Assembly (NCBI RefSeq): GCF_945859685.1
Contig: NC_079147.1
Location: 87,970,315 to 88,034,314 of the forward strand
Length of the DNA stretch: 64,000 nt
From: Eupeodes corollae
Lineage: Eukaryota > Arthropoda > Insecta > Diptera > Syrphidae
Direction of reading: 5' to 3'
Under the pieces are notes generated by a model, which was given only the letters and a program-made list of their open reading frames with translations, was not told where the DNA came from and searched no databases. Shown piece by piece: positions 42,701-48,538 of this stretch (position 1 is its first letter; each line of letters starts with the position of its first letter). The position numbers and the translations under genes were made by a program.

Positions 42701-44512
42701 CTGAAGATGATTTTGTTCGACAATTAATCATCGTACGTGCCCCTCTAGAGCTCAAAAATGCAAGACCTGCTTAAAAGAATTCTTCGATAAAAAACGATCT
42801 CAATCACATTAACTCTATCAGTCTCTCACCTTTCGTAGGGCACTCAAACTGGTTTCATTAAGCTTATTAAAAAGCCTCAAGATTCATGTGGTATCACAAT
42901 GGGCCATTAAACTGGCCTAAGTATGTTCCGGGTAAAACATTTCACATTCATGCAGTGCAGAAAAAATCTCTATACTCACATAATATATCCTTCTCTAATT
43001 TAGACTTAGATAATCTTTTTCTCTTCTTCTGGGCTATTTGGAATTCTTTATTTCTTATAAGAGTCAAATGATGACTTAAGATCTCACCTCGCCACAAGAC
43101 TGCTCTCTTACTTAACGGCTAGGTTTTTATTAGGTTCTAAGAATAACAAAAAAAAAATTATAACCCCATTCCCTCCTTTTATTCATCTCCCAACGTCCTT
43201 AAACAAATTTTCCCACATGAATAAATCATAGCTATTTTGTGAATGTAATAAATTTTTAAATATTTATGCTAAATCTCTTGAAATAAAAACAAAGTTGCAC
43301 ACTATTATAATCTTTTAAAAAAGTTCATAAAATCCATCCATCAAACAGTCTATAAAACAAAACCAACGGAAAATCTCCCAAATCGAAAAGAGGGAATATT
43401 AAAAACTTTTTTAAGCACCAAAACTAAACTTTAAAAAAAAAAATCTTAAAAATACCCCACTACATTCCGGTCGTATTCTTCGCTTCCGTCGGCGCTTCGC
43501 GTCGACCACAGCGACAGACACACAAGACAACATTTCAACATGAACATAATTTCGCCCTTTTAACCACCCGCTAATGTTCGCTATAAAATTGTTAAACAAG
43601 CTTTCCTCCGCATTTACCCCTCTGCGCATATTTCAACACCCTTGCCCAAAAAATAACACAGACAAAGAAAAGAAAAATAATATTAAATAAATGGAAAACG
43701 GAAAACCCTCCTTGGTTCTGTAATTAATTTCGAAATAAATTGAAAACTCAGCAATGGATGGAAATATCCTTCCTGTTCTCTCTCAACGAACTACCACGAC
43801 GACGAACGACGGCAAGGACGAAGGAGAAAAAGAGAGAAGAAGCAAAAGCACGAACAAGAATTTAACAATACTTTTCTGTCAAGGATGTTTTGTTGGCTTT
43901 GGGCGAAATTAGTGGCATCAACATTTGCATTTGTAGCAATTTGAACTCAATTTACGAAAAAATTAACCCCACAACGGATGACGCACGAACCATCGCATAT
44001 CCTTAATTCCCAGGCGCAGGAACTTGAGGTTATTTTAATACATCTTCCACACATAAGAAGATGTGTGTTTTTCTTTGTTTCTGTTTGCCATTTCCTTTCT
44101 TAATATTTCCATAACTTCTCCATATTTTCAGTTCACCTTTGATGTCAGCTATGTGCGTCAAGTTTATGACATTTCCTTGGATGTGGTTGTTTATGAAAAA
44201 TCCACAGGAGGGCGCTCAGACTGCCGTACGCTTGGCTACAGATCCGCAACTGAAGCTTGTTACTGGCGAATACTTTAAGTAAGCTTTATATGGTTGAAGA
44301 AAGGACTTTTTGTTCTTGCTCCTGTTTTGTTTTGGAAATTAATTAAAAGCCTTTTTCTATATTATTTATGTTTTTGTATATTGTTTGATTGTAGCGATTG
44401 TGAGATAGCAACACCATCGGAGATGGCAAAGGACAAGGAACTGGCAAAGAGATTATTCATGGAAACAATGCGGGTACTGAAGTTGACAGGTGGCGACGAT
44501 GAAAAGGATTAG
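9090..44512 (+). CDS. Retinol dehydrogenase-like short-chain dehydrogenase/reductase, four exons (spliced, 5' incomplete)
   Basis: The recognised exons are 9090-9706, 9814-9877, 44132-44278 and 44395-44512. Counting from the ATG at 9097, the spliced frame encodes 312 residues, close to the 316-336 usual for RDH11/12/14, which also carry a membrane anchor. Seen in order: cofactor motif TGGNSGIG (20-27), NNAG (104-107), the NYLAP block that supplies the catalytic Asn, VTVNACTPGLV, and a C-terminal GEYFNDCE block typical of RDH11-14. Family members reduce or oxidise retinoids or other lipids with NADP(H), often at the ER membrane. Here the catalytic Ser position is Ala155 and the catalytic Tyr of YxxxK is Phe184, with Lys188 kept, so activity is doubtful. 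Introns are 107, 34,254 and 116 bp. Splice phases agree at all three junctions. The start upstream of 9090 is uncertain. Confidence 0.9.
9814..9877 (+). CDS. SDR gene, short second recognised exon
   Basis: A 64-bp exon after a 107-bp intron. The acceptor AAG precedes 9814 and the donor AAA|GTAAGT begins at 9878. It completes the Gly codon split by the previous intron and encodes the strand and loop around VNACTPGLVRGTSHLR, matching the family's VNxxxPGxV block, where the PG loop helps hold the cofactor. It ends after two bases of a codon, which the first base of the exon at 44132 turns into Asn. Confidence 0.9.
9886..11089. other. Intronic DNA, nothing identified
   Basis: No gene was recognised. 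There is a short GCAGCTGCAGCTGCAG run near 10303 and AT-rich DNA elsewhere. The open frames on both strands lack any family motif. Confidence 0.4.
11090..11446 (+). mobile_element. Possible transposon relic ending in an AACCT tandem
   Basis: From about 11115 a readable stretch includes the phrase VVELIGGMKASNILR and runs to a Ser-rich end and two stop codons near 11248. This is followed by GC-richer sequence and then 'ttaacctaacctaacctg' at 11428-11446. The layout (frame end, untranslated part, short tandem) resembles the 3' end of a retroelement, but no diagnostic domain is present. Confidence 0.25.
11494..12722 (-). repeat. 173-bp-unit interspersed repeat, copy 3
   Basis: In minus orientation the copy starts within the conserved 3' part (a 'gtacgtacgctcgtacgttc' palindromic run, then 'gagaaccagaagagatatcg'). 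Its last bases, including the 3' hairpin, are missing. The body holds tandem units: the anchor TCGAATTGACA or its variants occurs at 12048, 12219, 12391 and 12565, a spacing of 171-174 bp. It ends with 'agacggaatgggaagttatc' and the 5' hairpin region near 12700. Confidence 0.85.
12933..12946. repeat. Target-site duplication, left copy (SINE)
   Basis: TAATCTACCAAACC, identical to 13252-13265. Confidence 0.9.
12947..13251 (+). mobile_element. Full-length tRNA-derived SINE
   Basis: A 305-bp element. Its head is tRNA-like, with an A-box-like TGGCATGATGG at 12957 and a perfect B box GGTTCGATCCC at 13001, the internal promoter for RNA polymerase III. A tRNA-unrelated body follows, then the 3' end CGGACTGTTGCGCCA with a (TTAT)n-like tail. 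It is flanked by a perfect 14-bp target duplication. The last part matches the 3' end of the RTE-like LINE in this window (complement of GGTGGCGCTACAGTCCG). It encodes no protein and depends on LINE reverse transcriptase. Other copies are at 4640, 13888, 15297 and 23505. Confidence 0.93.
12957..13011 (+). promoter_or_regulatory. Pol III internal promoter (A and B boxes) of the SINE
   Basis: A box TGGCATGATGG (12957-12967) differs from the consensus at one position. B box GGTTCGATCCC (13001-13011) fits it fully. Spacing is as in tRNA genes. Confidence 0.85.
13252..13265. repeat. Target-site duplication, right copy (SINE)
   Basis: TAATCTACCAAACC, identical to 12933-12946. Confidence 0.9.
13266..13887. 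other. AT-rich intronic DNA, nothing identified
   Basis: No gene or known element was seen. Confidence 0.4.
13888..14005 (-). mobile_element. SINE fragment, 5'-truncated
   Basis: A minus-strand copy of the SINE 3' half: 'ggcggcgcaatagtccgttg' is the 3' end, followed by 'ggcctagtgacttacaactc' and 'accattcct'. The match fades near 14005, before the tRNA-like head. Confidence 0.75.
14006..15282. other. AT-rich intronic DNA, nothing identified
   Basis: No gene or known element was recognised. A short GC-richer run lies near 14944-14985 ('gtcggtcgtcggtcgttcct'). Confidence 0.4.
15297..15602 (-). mobile_element. Full-length tRNA-derived SINE, minus strand
   Basis: The complete element reads from the 3' end (GGGGTGGCGCAACAGTCCG at 15305, with a GAAT-type tail) to the tRNA-like head at about 15540-15600. 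The complement of the head contains the A-box region and a slightly changed B box. A 14-bp target duplication with one mismatch flanks it (CTTAATAATGTTTT at 15283, CTTAATAATATTTT at 15603). About 306 bp, the same size as the copy at 12947. Confidence 0.9.
15783..17072 (-). repeat. 173-bp-unit interspersed repeat, copy 4
   Basis: Minus orientation. It begins with the 3'-terminal hairpin 'cttcctataggaagttat', then 'gacatttctcgacgtttcaa'. The GTAC-rich run is reduced in this copy. Body units carry anchor positions near 16245, 16418, 16573 and 16748. The copy ends at 'gcaagacaaatcgacag' (about 17058) and lacks the final 5' hairpin. Confidence 0.85.
17073..19741. other. AT-rich intronic DNA, nothing identified
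   Basis: No gene or known element was recognised. There is a short tandem of CTTGAG at 19237-19257. Open frames here have no recognisable motif. Confidence 0.4.
19742..19950 (-). mobile_element. Probable 3' end of a non-LTR retrotransposon
   Basis: A GC-richer block whose minus strand ends in 'caataaaattccttatc' and a (TTATC) tandem, the layout of a LINE 3' UTR with a poly(A)-like signal and microsatellite tail. No coding part is left, so the family cannot be named. Confidence 0.4.
19951..20734. other. AT-rich intronic DNA, nothing identified
   Basis: No gene or known element was recognised. Confidence 0.4.
20735..20934. repeat. Short inverted pair of 173-bp-repeat 3' ends
   Basis: About 200 bp made only of the repeat's conserved 3' end in two opposite copies. 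A minus-oriented arm starts 'aacttcccaaaggaaggt' at 20736. A plus-oriented arm ends 'ctttctatgggaagttaa' at 20935 after 'caaatcggaccgattacaat'. The hairpin ends point outwards, so the unit looks like a small MITE with inverted termini. No tandem body is present. Confidence 0.6.
20935..23250 (-). mobile_element. RTE-like non-LTR retrotransposon, long decayed copy
   Basis: Minus strand. The 3' end is near 20950 (GGTGGAACTAAAATCCTGTG, a diverged form of the 3' end at 6447). It then shows, going 5', the RT block with YADDIDIIGR (about 21263-21295), the AAYDSI block near 21470, and an endonuclease with LGDFNAKLGR (about 22607-22645) and GANIDADHYLV (22330-22390). A GC-rich 5' region reaches about 23250. 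Stops and frameshifts break it throughout. The endonuclease resembles the protein often annotated in insects as craniofacial development protein 2-like, which is RTE-type. The element is nearly full length, about 2.3 kb as left. Confidence 0.8.
23505..23785 (+). mobile_element. tRNA-derived SINE, diverged copy
   Basis: It retains 'agaatggtaataccaacggt' and 'cttgggtgcaatacc' from the tRNA-like head (B box mutated), then the body blocks 'ggtactgcctcttgcg' and 'agtaattcttg', and the 3' part 'taagtcactaggccc'. A TTATTTATTT-type tail follows. Clearly older than the copies at 12947 and 15297. Confidence 0.8.
23786..26759. other. Intronic DNA, nothing firmly identified
   Basis: No gene can be supported. 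Part of 25370-26330 is richer in GC, which hints at an old transposon, but no diagnostic motif survived. A CG-containing simple stretch ('cgtcgtagtcgtcggtcgct') lies near 24640. Confidence 0.35.
26760..28690 (-). mobile_element. Non-LTR retrotransposon with RT domain, decayed
   Basis: Minus strand. The 3' end carries a TTACTTACTTAC-type tail at 26762. Going 5', a C-terminal block has LLYGCSTWKVTSAITRKLQ (27136-27369). The RT palm contains SGVKQGCIL and LFIDFEKAFDSVNRE (27894-28133). An upstream block contains CENWRGI and EQAGFRTGSSCIDHI (28069-28353). The frames are offset from each other, so the copy is dead. The domain order fits an endonuclease-type LINE distinct from the RTE family above. 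I cannot settle its clade from memory. Confidence 0.8.
28880..28980 (+). mobile_element. Mariner transposase fragment
   Basis: A short readable stretch with VIGPFLFEKDA at about 28892, matching the IGPYFFED block of insect mariner-type transposases. It is followed by a frame that decays after about 30 codons. No terminal repeats are visible. Confidence 0.55.
29090..29550 (-). mobile_element. R1/LOA-like non-LTR fragment
   Basis: Shares ordered blocks with the longer element at 34400: 'gtattacggttaaat' (29200) with 'gtattacggttgaat' (34594), 'cttcttgcatcgcttcag' with 'cttcttgtatcgccttag', and 'tttcgatgcatta' in both. It belongs to the RT C-terminal and 3' part. Confidence 0.55.
29558..30262 (-). 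mobile_element. RTE-like non-LTR retrotransposon, 5'-truncated
   Basis: Minus strand. A TTACTTACTTA tail at 29559-29570 precedes 'aaggtggcgttacagtccgg', the 3' end shared with the copy at 6438. It then matches that copy with internal deletions: the YADD region is damaged and the FIDF block near 30165 is degraded. It stops at about 30262, at nearly the same element position as the 6438 copy. Confidence 0.8.
30263..30822. other. AT-rich intronic DNA, nothing identified
   Basis: No gene or known element was recognised up to the assembly gap. Confidence 0.4.
30823..31022. other. Assembly gap (200 N)
   Basis: Exactly 200 N, a conventional scaffolding-gap length, so the true distance is unknown. 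Confidence 0.99.
31100..31345 (+). mobile_element. Jockey-type RT fragment
   Basis: Reads GVSQGFTLSP, the conserved GxxQG block of non-LTR reverse transcriptases, then TSNPMYSITDGSTINFS, in which the FADD-type catalytic motif has become ITDG. A fragment of about 80 codons, catalytically dead. Its 5' part may lie in the gap. Confidence 0.6.
31380..32300 (+). mobile_element. RTE-like element, 5' UTR and endonuclease only
   Basis: A GC-rich leader (31380-31840) resembles, in inverse orientation, the outer part of the copy at 20935. The endonuclease begins near 31860 with CTWNVRSLNKP and ITAIQETR. A second block at 32160-32270 has EEKDDNTKDIFFELLDKTYE and the YDIKIVL start of the LGDFN motif. 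It stops abruptly where the 173-bp repeat begins. Several stops are present. This is the 5' end of the LINE without its 3' end. Confidence 0.75.
32315..33667 (+). repeat. 173-bp-unit interspersed repeat, copy 5 (best tandem body)
   Basis: Plus orientation. It begins inside the first body unit next to the RTE fragment. The anchor CAATTCGA or its variants recurs at about 32394, 32568, 32741, 32917 and 33092, giving periods of 173-176 bp. The conserved 3' part follows: 'gatatctcttctggttcttg', a GTAC-rich palindromic run at 33511-33541, 'cgtcgagaaatgtcaaaatt', and the terminal hairpin AACTTCCTATGGGAAGTT ending at 33666. The 5' hairpin is missing. Confidence 0.88.
33668..34399. other. AT-rich intronic DNA, nothing identified
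   Basis: No gene or known element was recognised. Confidence 0.4.
34400..36330 (-). mobile_element. R1/LOA-like non-LTR retrotransposon, decayed
   Basis: Minus strand. The endonuclease part has VTGDFN at about 36285-36310 and LYASDHCVVSA at about 36070-36110. The RT begins with SPSNYRPIALTS at 35300-35345, a block typical of R1 and LOA elements. The rest of the RT to about 34400 is recognisable mainly through its match to the fragment at 29090. It is broken by stops and frameshifts throughout. Limits are approximate. Confidence 0.7.
36360..36690 (-). mobile_element. Mariner-like transposase, N-terminal fragment
   Basis: Minus strand. A decayed frame starts near 36660 with MDRL and continues through GNYGSNNRPTTQATVKIVK, EDPNVSTSRRSQELGLSYS and a WRIL-like end. 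These are the helix-turn-helix DNA-binding repeats of insect mariner-type transposases. The catalytic domain is absent. It abuts the R1/LOA element, whose endonuclease ends just below it. Confidence 0.7.
36691..37459. other. AT-rich intronic DNA, nothing identified
   Basis: No gene or known element was recognised. Confidence 0.4.
37460..38150. other. GC-richer low-complexity intronic block
   Basis: A run of more than ten G at about 37469-37480 is followed by CG-rich simple stretches ('ccgtcgctcgacgtcgtc', 'gacgacgccgacgatgatga') and T/TTG-rich repeats near 38000. Several frames are open here only because the sequence is simple. It could be a conserved non-coding or regulatory block of the gene, but nothing proves it. 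Confidence 0.35.
38151..38697. other. AT-rich intronic DNA, nothing identified
   Basis: No gene or known element was recognised. Confidence 0.4.
38698..39960 (-). repeat. 173-bp-unit interspersed repeat, copy 6
   Basis: Minus orientation. It starts in the GTAC-rich part of the 3' region (38700-38745), so its last bases are missing. Body anchors at 39116 and 39290 are 174 bp apart. The 5' end is intact: 'gggatgggaagttatc' and the hairpin region TGGGTCGCATCCCA (39922-39938). Confidence 0.85.
40080..40370 (-). mobile_element. Mariner relic with internal deletion
   Basis: Minus strand. One end encodes LMAKFETTGSVNNKPTPVSS and SRNTRSAENIT from the DNA-binding region. Close behind it lies a block with WFQQ and then GATCHTA, normally more than 100 residues further on and containing the second catalytic Asp. 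A one-base loss falls exactly in the Asp codon between them. The middle of the transposase is deleted. Confidence 0.75.
40850..42660 (+). mobile_element. Jockey/CR1-like non-LTR retrotransposon, interrupted by a MITE
   Basis: Plus strand. The linker after the endonuclease contains HPWYTTELRLLRNKRNKAWK (41130-41200) and ENPKKFWNFVNSKKK (about 41640-41685). The RT includes DDCSAGPDGIPP (41900-41940), FSKAFDQLSHGI, SGVRQGSHLGPFLF and the catalytic FADDMKIFK (about 42534-42560), ending near SLNPLKC. One frameshift and stops lie at 42050-42180, and an inserted MITE sits at 41268-41574. The endonuclease is missing. It is cut at the 3' side by a mariner fragment at 42660. Confidence 0.82.
41268..41574. 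mobile_element. MITE with perfect terminal inverted repeats (PIF/Harbinger-like)
   Basis: 307 bp. The first 20 bases, AGGCCCAACTATAATAGGCA, are the exact reverse complement of the last 20, and the match runs on to about 25 bases. TAA flanks it on both sides (41265-41267 and 41575-41577). A TWA target duplication is the hallmark of PIF/Harbinger. Removing the element plus one TAA would restore the interrupted LINE frame, which confirms the boundaries. It has no coding capacity, so it needs a transposase in trans. Confidence 0.9.
42655..42725 (-). mobile_element. Mariner transposase micro-fragment
   Basis: Minus strand. About 20 codons reading NKIIFSNEAHFHLSGFVNK, matching the first catalytic block (FSDEAHF) of insect mariner-type transposases, with the Asp changed to Asn. 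It is fused to the end of the Jockey/CR1-like RT. Confidence 0.7.
42726..44131. other. Intron end before the third recognised SDR exon
   Basis: 42730-43080 may hold remains of the Jockey/CR1-like 3' part. 43440-44040 is somewhat richer in GC with CG-containing simple stretches. No gene was recognised. Confidence 0.35.
44132..44278 (+). CDS. SDR gene, third recognised exon
   Basis: The acceptor is CATATTTTCAG at 44131 and the donor is TTTAA|GTAAGC. Its first base completes an Asn codon with the two bases left by the exon at 9814-9877. It encodes the substrate-loop region SPLMSAMCVKF, a hydrophobic segment FPWMWLFM, the family's EGAQTAV helix, and TGEYF. It ends after two bases of a codon. Family match and phase both tie it to the exons 34 kb upstream. 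Confidence 0.92.
   Translation, partial: FTFDVSYVRQVYDISLDVVVYEKSTGGRSDCRTLGYRSATEACYWRIL
44395..44512 (+). CDS. SDR gene, last exon
   Basis: The acceptor GATTGTAG ends at 44394, after a 116-bp intron. Its first base completes an Asn codon. It encodes DCEIATPSEMAKDKELAKRL and the terminal METMRVLKL helix, then a short acidic tail and TAG at 44510. The DCE block and final amphipathic helix match the C-terminus of RDH11-14. Confidence 0.93.
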
Positions 44513-44605
44513 AACAAGGATCCCTTAAAACAATAATTATTACTTTAACATTGTTTAAAAGACTTTTGATATTGTATGTCGTAGATGAATGAAAGGAGGT
44601 GCTTG

Positions 44606-44611
44606 AATAAA
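44606..44611 (+). promoter_or_regulatory. Poly(A) signal of the SDR gene
   Basis: AATAAA 94 bases after the stop codon, followed by a T-rich run at 44617-44626, as expected for the 3' end of the transcript. Confidence 0.75.
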
Positions 44612-44629
44612 GAGACTTTTTTTTTGTAT

Positions 44630-45125
44630 TATTAAGTATAAGGTACATAAAGTGCAGATTTTGACTTAAGGACTTTATTTAAGGGTTTTATTTAATTGAC
44701 AATTGATTGGTTTGTGGTTTGCGGTTTCGGGGTTTAAGGTTTTCATTTAATAGAATCTTGTAACGTGGGAATGATGGAAATTCAAAGAAATTAAAGGAAA
44801 CGTCACAGAAATTTCTTACCTGTCATTTCAATCATGTTTGATCAAAGAACTATGTGTTTGGATGTTCAAGAAAGGAAAGGAGTGATAAGAACGCATGAAC
44901 CTAGCTGTTCCTAATAATGGAGAATTCATTTGTTTCTGTAATTGCTGCCAAAAAATAAGAATTGATGGTGATCTTGGCTTCCATAATTCCATAAAACTTC
45001 ATTAAAAGTAATTTTTTTTTGGTTAGCAACAAACAATTTCAGTGGGCGAAAGTAGACGTTTTTGCAAATTACTCGAAATCTGTAGAGTTTTTTAAAACTC
45101 TTATGGTACACATTAAATTCCATTA
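44630..45125. other. AT-rich intergenic DNA
   Basis: Lies between the SDR 3' end and the Gypsy element. No gene was recognised. Confidence 0.4.
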
Positions 45126-45201
45126 TGTTAAAGACTAGTTAGTTATTAAAGTACTCTTGAACTAAGCACAAGCATTGGCCTTTTATTCTGCGAACACCAC
45201 A
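45126..45201 (+). repeat. Candidate 5' LTR (76 bp)
   Basis: Runs from TGTTAAAGACTAG to GAACACCACA, so it has TGT...ACA ends, and is directly followed by TGGTGGCAGAGG, which sits where a primer-binding site should be. The second LTR is lost, so the boundaries cannot be confirmed by comparison. Confidence 0.55.
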
Positions 45202-45213
45202 TGGTGGCAGAGG
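45202..45213 (+). promoter_or_regulatory. Candidate primer-binding site
   Basis: TGGTGGCAGAGG directly after the candidate LTR. It begins with TGG, as required to pair with a tRNA CCA end. I cannot name the tRNA. Confidence 0.5.
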
Positions 45214-45303
45214 TAGTACGAAGAAAACCACGCGAGAAAAAAAAATAATTTAAGTTAGAAGTCGCGCATTCTTAAAAGATTAAATTTTTCATTGTTCTGC
45301 AAA

Positions 45304-46080
45304 ATGTCGGAAAAAGATATTAAAGTTACTATTAACCATAGCAATTACGCGGTCGAGGCTCCTGCCCAGTTTACTTTCGAAATCCTTCTCAATGGGGCCA
45401 TTGGAAAAGAAGGTTCGAGCGTTTTAGAATTGCGTCTTGGTGACCTACAAAATCTCAAGAAGACCAAATAAACACACTTATGTACGTGATAATTGATGCA
45501 GCTGATGATATTTTTCTTTCATTCACATTAAGCGCAGAAGATTGTAAGAATTACCTATTGGTTTTACGAGCCTTCGAAACTTTTTTTGTTGTGAGGCACA
45601 ATGTAATTTTTGAGCTAGTATGATTCAATTGCAGGTATCAAGAAGAAGGTGAATCTGTGGAAAGCTTCATCATAAAAGCTTATCCGAAAAGTTACAGCTT
45701 GATGCATCTCTTACGTTAGAAAGAGCCATCACAATGTGTCAGTTCGTCATTAGGAGCAAGAGCTAAATACGTCATCACCAACAGTTAACAAAAGACGATT
45801 ATCTCAAAAGCCAACAATTAATCATCATCAGGGCACAAAAGAACAGCAGCAACGGACCGTCAACAGTAATCGAGGAACCGGGAATTTCTCAGCGAATACA
45901 ATCAAAAAGAAATTCGATTTTTTTGATAATGATGCCCACTTCAATAAATGCAAATGCCCTCCATATGGCGAACGCTGCAGCAAGTGTAATAAGTGGAATC
46001 ACTTCAGCTTTGTTTTCATATCGAATAATAACTCTTCGAAACATATTAACTCTAAAGCTAAGCACACACCAAACGCAAAT
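45304..46080 (+). pseudogene. Gag of the mag-like element, broken
   Basis: Opens at ATG 45304 with MSEKDIKVTINHSNY and soon meets a stop. Later pieces include RYQEEGESVESFI (about 45637-45675), matching the capsid QxxxESV region. A zinc-finger part follows near 45930-46000 (CKCPPYGERCSKC). Several frameshifts separate them. Confidence 0.6.
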
Positions 46081-46440
46081 CATCTTGACACATTTATTGG
46101 TACTTTTCCTGCCAAGGCAACTGCGACCAGTGGACCGAAGACATTGTCGTTAATGGTGTCAAAGTGAATTTTGTTCTTATACCTTCGTTAGTTTTCTCTA
46201 AATTTTTTTCGACGACTGTTCCAGAAGTCAGTGGCCGCAATCTTGTAGGACCAGTTGGAGAAAACCTACAAATTATCGGTTTATTCGAAGCAAAATTAGA
46301 AAGCAAAGCTAGATTTTTACATTCCACGATTTATGTCATAGAACACTTAAAAGCTCCATTACCGTGTCTGAACGCATGTGACCAGCTAAAATTATTGCAC
46401 AGATTAAATCGATATAAATAGTGCAAATATTCGATCTAAC

Positions 46441-48538
46441 GTGCAAATTGAAATTGAGTTTCCTCAATTGTTTCAAGAATTAGGTTGCCTTCCTGGGCAG
46501 TATGAAAACAAAATAAAAAGCCCAAGCAATCCGTACGCAAGAAGAGTGCCTATCCCATTGATAGGAAAATTAAAATCAAAATTGGACGATATTGTAAGGC
46601 TGGAAGTGATCAAATTCGTTGACGACCCAACAGAGTGGTGTGCTCCAGTTGTCATAGTACCCAAACCCAAATGGAGATATACGACTTTGTGTTGACCTTC
46701 ACCGACTCAATGAGTGCATAAACGTGAAGTGCATCCCATACCAAGCGCAGATCACATCCTAGCCCAATTAGCTGGTGCTAAATTTTTCACTAAATTAAAC
46801 ACAAAGAACGGGTTTTGGCAGTTGAAACTGTCACCTCAGTCGCAGCTACTGACAAATTTTTTGACACTATTTGGAAGGTTTTGCTTTCTTAGGCTACCAT
46901 TTGGAATTTCAAGCGCTCCGGAGATTTTTCAGAACCAGATTCAGCGCATAATTGACGGTATTCCAGGGGGGTTGTGTAAAACTGAGGACATACTTGTTTA
47001 TGGGTCGACCATAGAAAGTCACGACAGAAATCTCCGCAAAGTACTAGGAAAGTTGGAGTCTAAGGGAGTGACTCTTAATCACGAGAAGTGCTAGGTTGGT
47101 TAAACATCAGTAAATTTTCTTGGCCATAGAATCGATGGCACTGGAATTCCAGGATCCAGGAAGATCAAAAGTTGAAGCGATGGAAGGATTTTCACCACCA
47201 AAGAACGTAGCAGAATTGAGAAGATTCCTTGGTCTCCTGAACTACTTGGGCAAATTCATCCCTAACTTGGCTTTGATTTGTCATCCACTGAATAAGATCT
47301 TGAAAAAACAACGTCAACTTTACATGGGGTGTAAGTCAAACCATTACATTTCTTAATTTAAAGCATATTTTGATTACAGAACCTGTGTTGAAAATGTTCG
47401 GCCCAAGCAAGAAGACAATTATTTCAACAGATGCTTCCTCATTCGGACTTGGAGCATCTTGGAGAAGAAACTCGTAGCGATGGTTTTCTTAAACCAGTCG
47501 CCTATGCATCTAAAACGCTGAGTGAAACCGAAAGTGAATACGCCCAAATAGAAAAACAGGCCTTAGCGATAACATGGGTCACGTGCGAGAAATTTAGAGA
47601 TTACATAACAGGTATGTTATTTTATATTGAAATGGACCATAAGCCATTGGTTCCGATTTTAACTTCCAAGAACTTGGATGAATTAACACCCAAACTGCAA
47701 AGATTTAGAATGCGAATGATGCAGTTCTTATTTAAAATTTACAATACCCCTAGGAAAGATTTAATTGCAACTGATGCCTTATCCAGAAGTCCAATTGAGT
47801 CATCGAACCAAAATCCAGAGAGCGAAGAAGACTTAAGGACTTTCGTAAAGGCAATCATTTCAGACCAACCAGCAACAGAAAATAAACTGGATGAAATCAA
47901 AAGAGCCCAACAGTGTGATACAATTTTGATTGAAGTTGCGAGATATGTCCGAAAAGGATGGCCTTTAAGGCAAAAAGTTACTGCCGAAGCAAAGCAATAT
48001 TACACTGATCGATATAGCCTGGCGATCAATGACGGAATGCTTATGGATGGCAATCGTTTAGTCATCCCACAATCAATGCGTGACGAGATATTAAAAAGAA
48101 TCCACGAAGGAAATCAGTATGGTGGCCTGGATGCGCAAAGGCAGTGGAACATGTCGTCAAATGATGCGAAGTGTGCATTCAACATACTGCCCCGAGGCAT
48201 TAACCACTTATTCCGACTGTGACTCCAGATAATCCTTGCAGATGGTTGGAGCTGACATTTTCTTTTGTAAATCGAAAACCTACTTAATTGTCAGCGACTA
48301 TTATTCACGGTTTCCAAGAAATCGCTTTTTGGAAAATCAAACTGCAAGTTGTATTATTTCTAAACCTAAATCTATATTTTCCAGACATGGGATCCCGGAG
48401 ATAGTACGAGCTGACAATGGTCCGCAGTTTAGGCAGCTTGTGATGTCAGAATTTAGGAAATTTGTCAAGCAATGGAGATTCCAACACATAACTTCAAGTT
48501 CAAGATTCCCGCAGAGCAACGGCTTTATAGATAGATAG
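46441..48538 (+). pseudogene. Pol (RT, RNase H, integrase) of the mag-like element, broken
   Basis: The RT spans 46441-47094 with an internal stop near 46693. It has ARRVPIPL, PTEWCAPVVIVPKP, GFWQLKL, FGRFCFLRLPFGI and a decayed catalytic site, where TEDILVYG stands for the usual VDDILVFG. RRFLGLLNYLGKF follows at 47220. RNase H lies at 47390-47800 (STDASSFG, then PVAYASKTLSETE and DHKPL). The integrase linker and core run to 48538 with RADNGPQF near 48408. At least three frame changes and several stops make it inactive. Confidence 0.85.

Larger units (their letters stand above)
9878..44131 (+). other. Giant 34.25-kb intron of the SDR gene
   Basis: The intron runs from the GTAAGTG donor to a TTTTCAG acceptor at 44131. 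The gene's other two visible introns are just over 100 bp. Most of the excess length is transposon and repeat sequence (listed separately), plus one 200-N gap. The exons on either side join in phase and form a continuous RDH-like C-terminal region, which is the evidence that this is one intron and not two genes. Confidence 0.85.
45126..48530 (+). mobile_element. Mag-like Ty3/Gypsy retrotransposon, decayed and 3'-truncated
   Basis: The order is LTR, primer site, gag, RT, RNase H and integrase, all in plus orientation and broken by stops and frameshifts. It lacks the integrase C-terminus and the 3' LTR because another LINE abuts it at 48530. The candidate LTR is only 76 bp; the Bombyx mag element is known for a 77-bp LTR. 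No envelope-like frame was seen. Confidence 0.82.
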
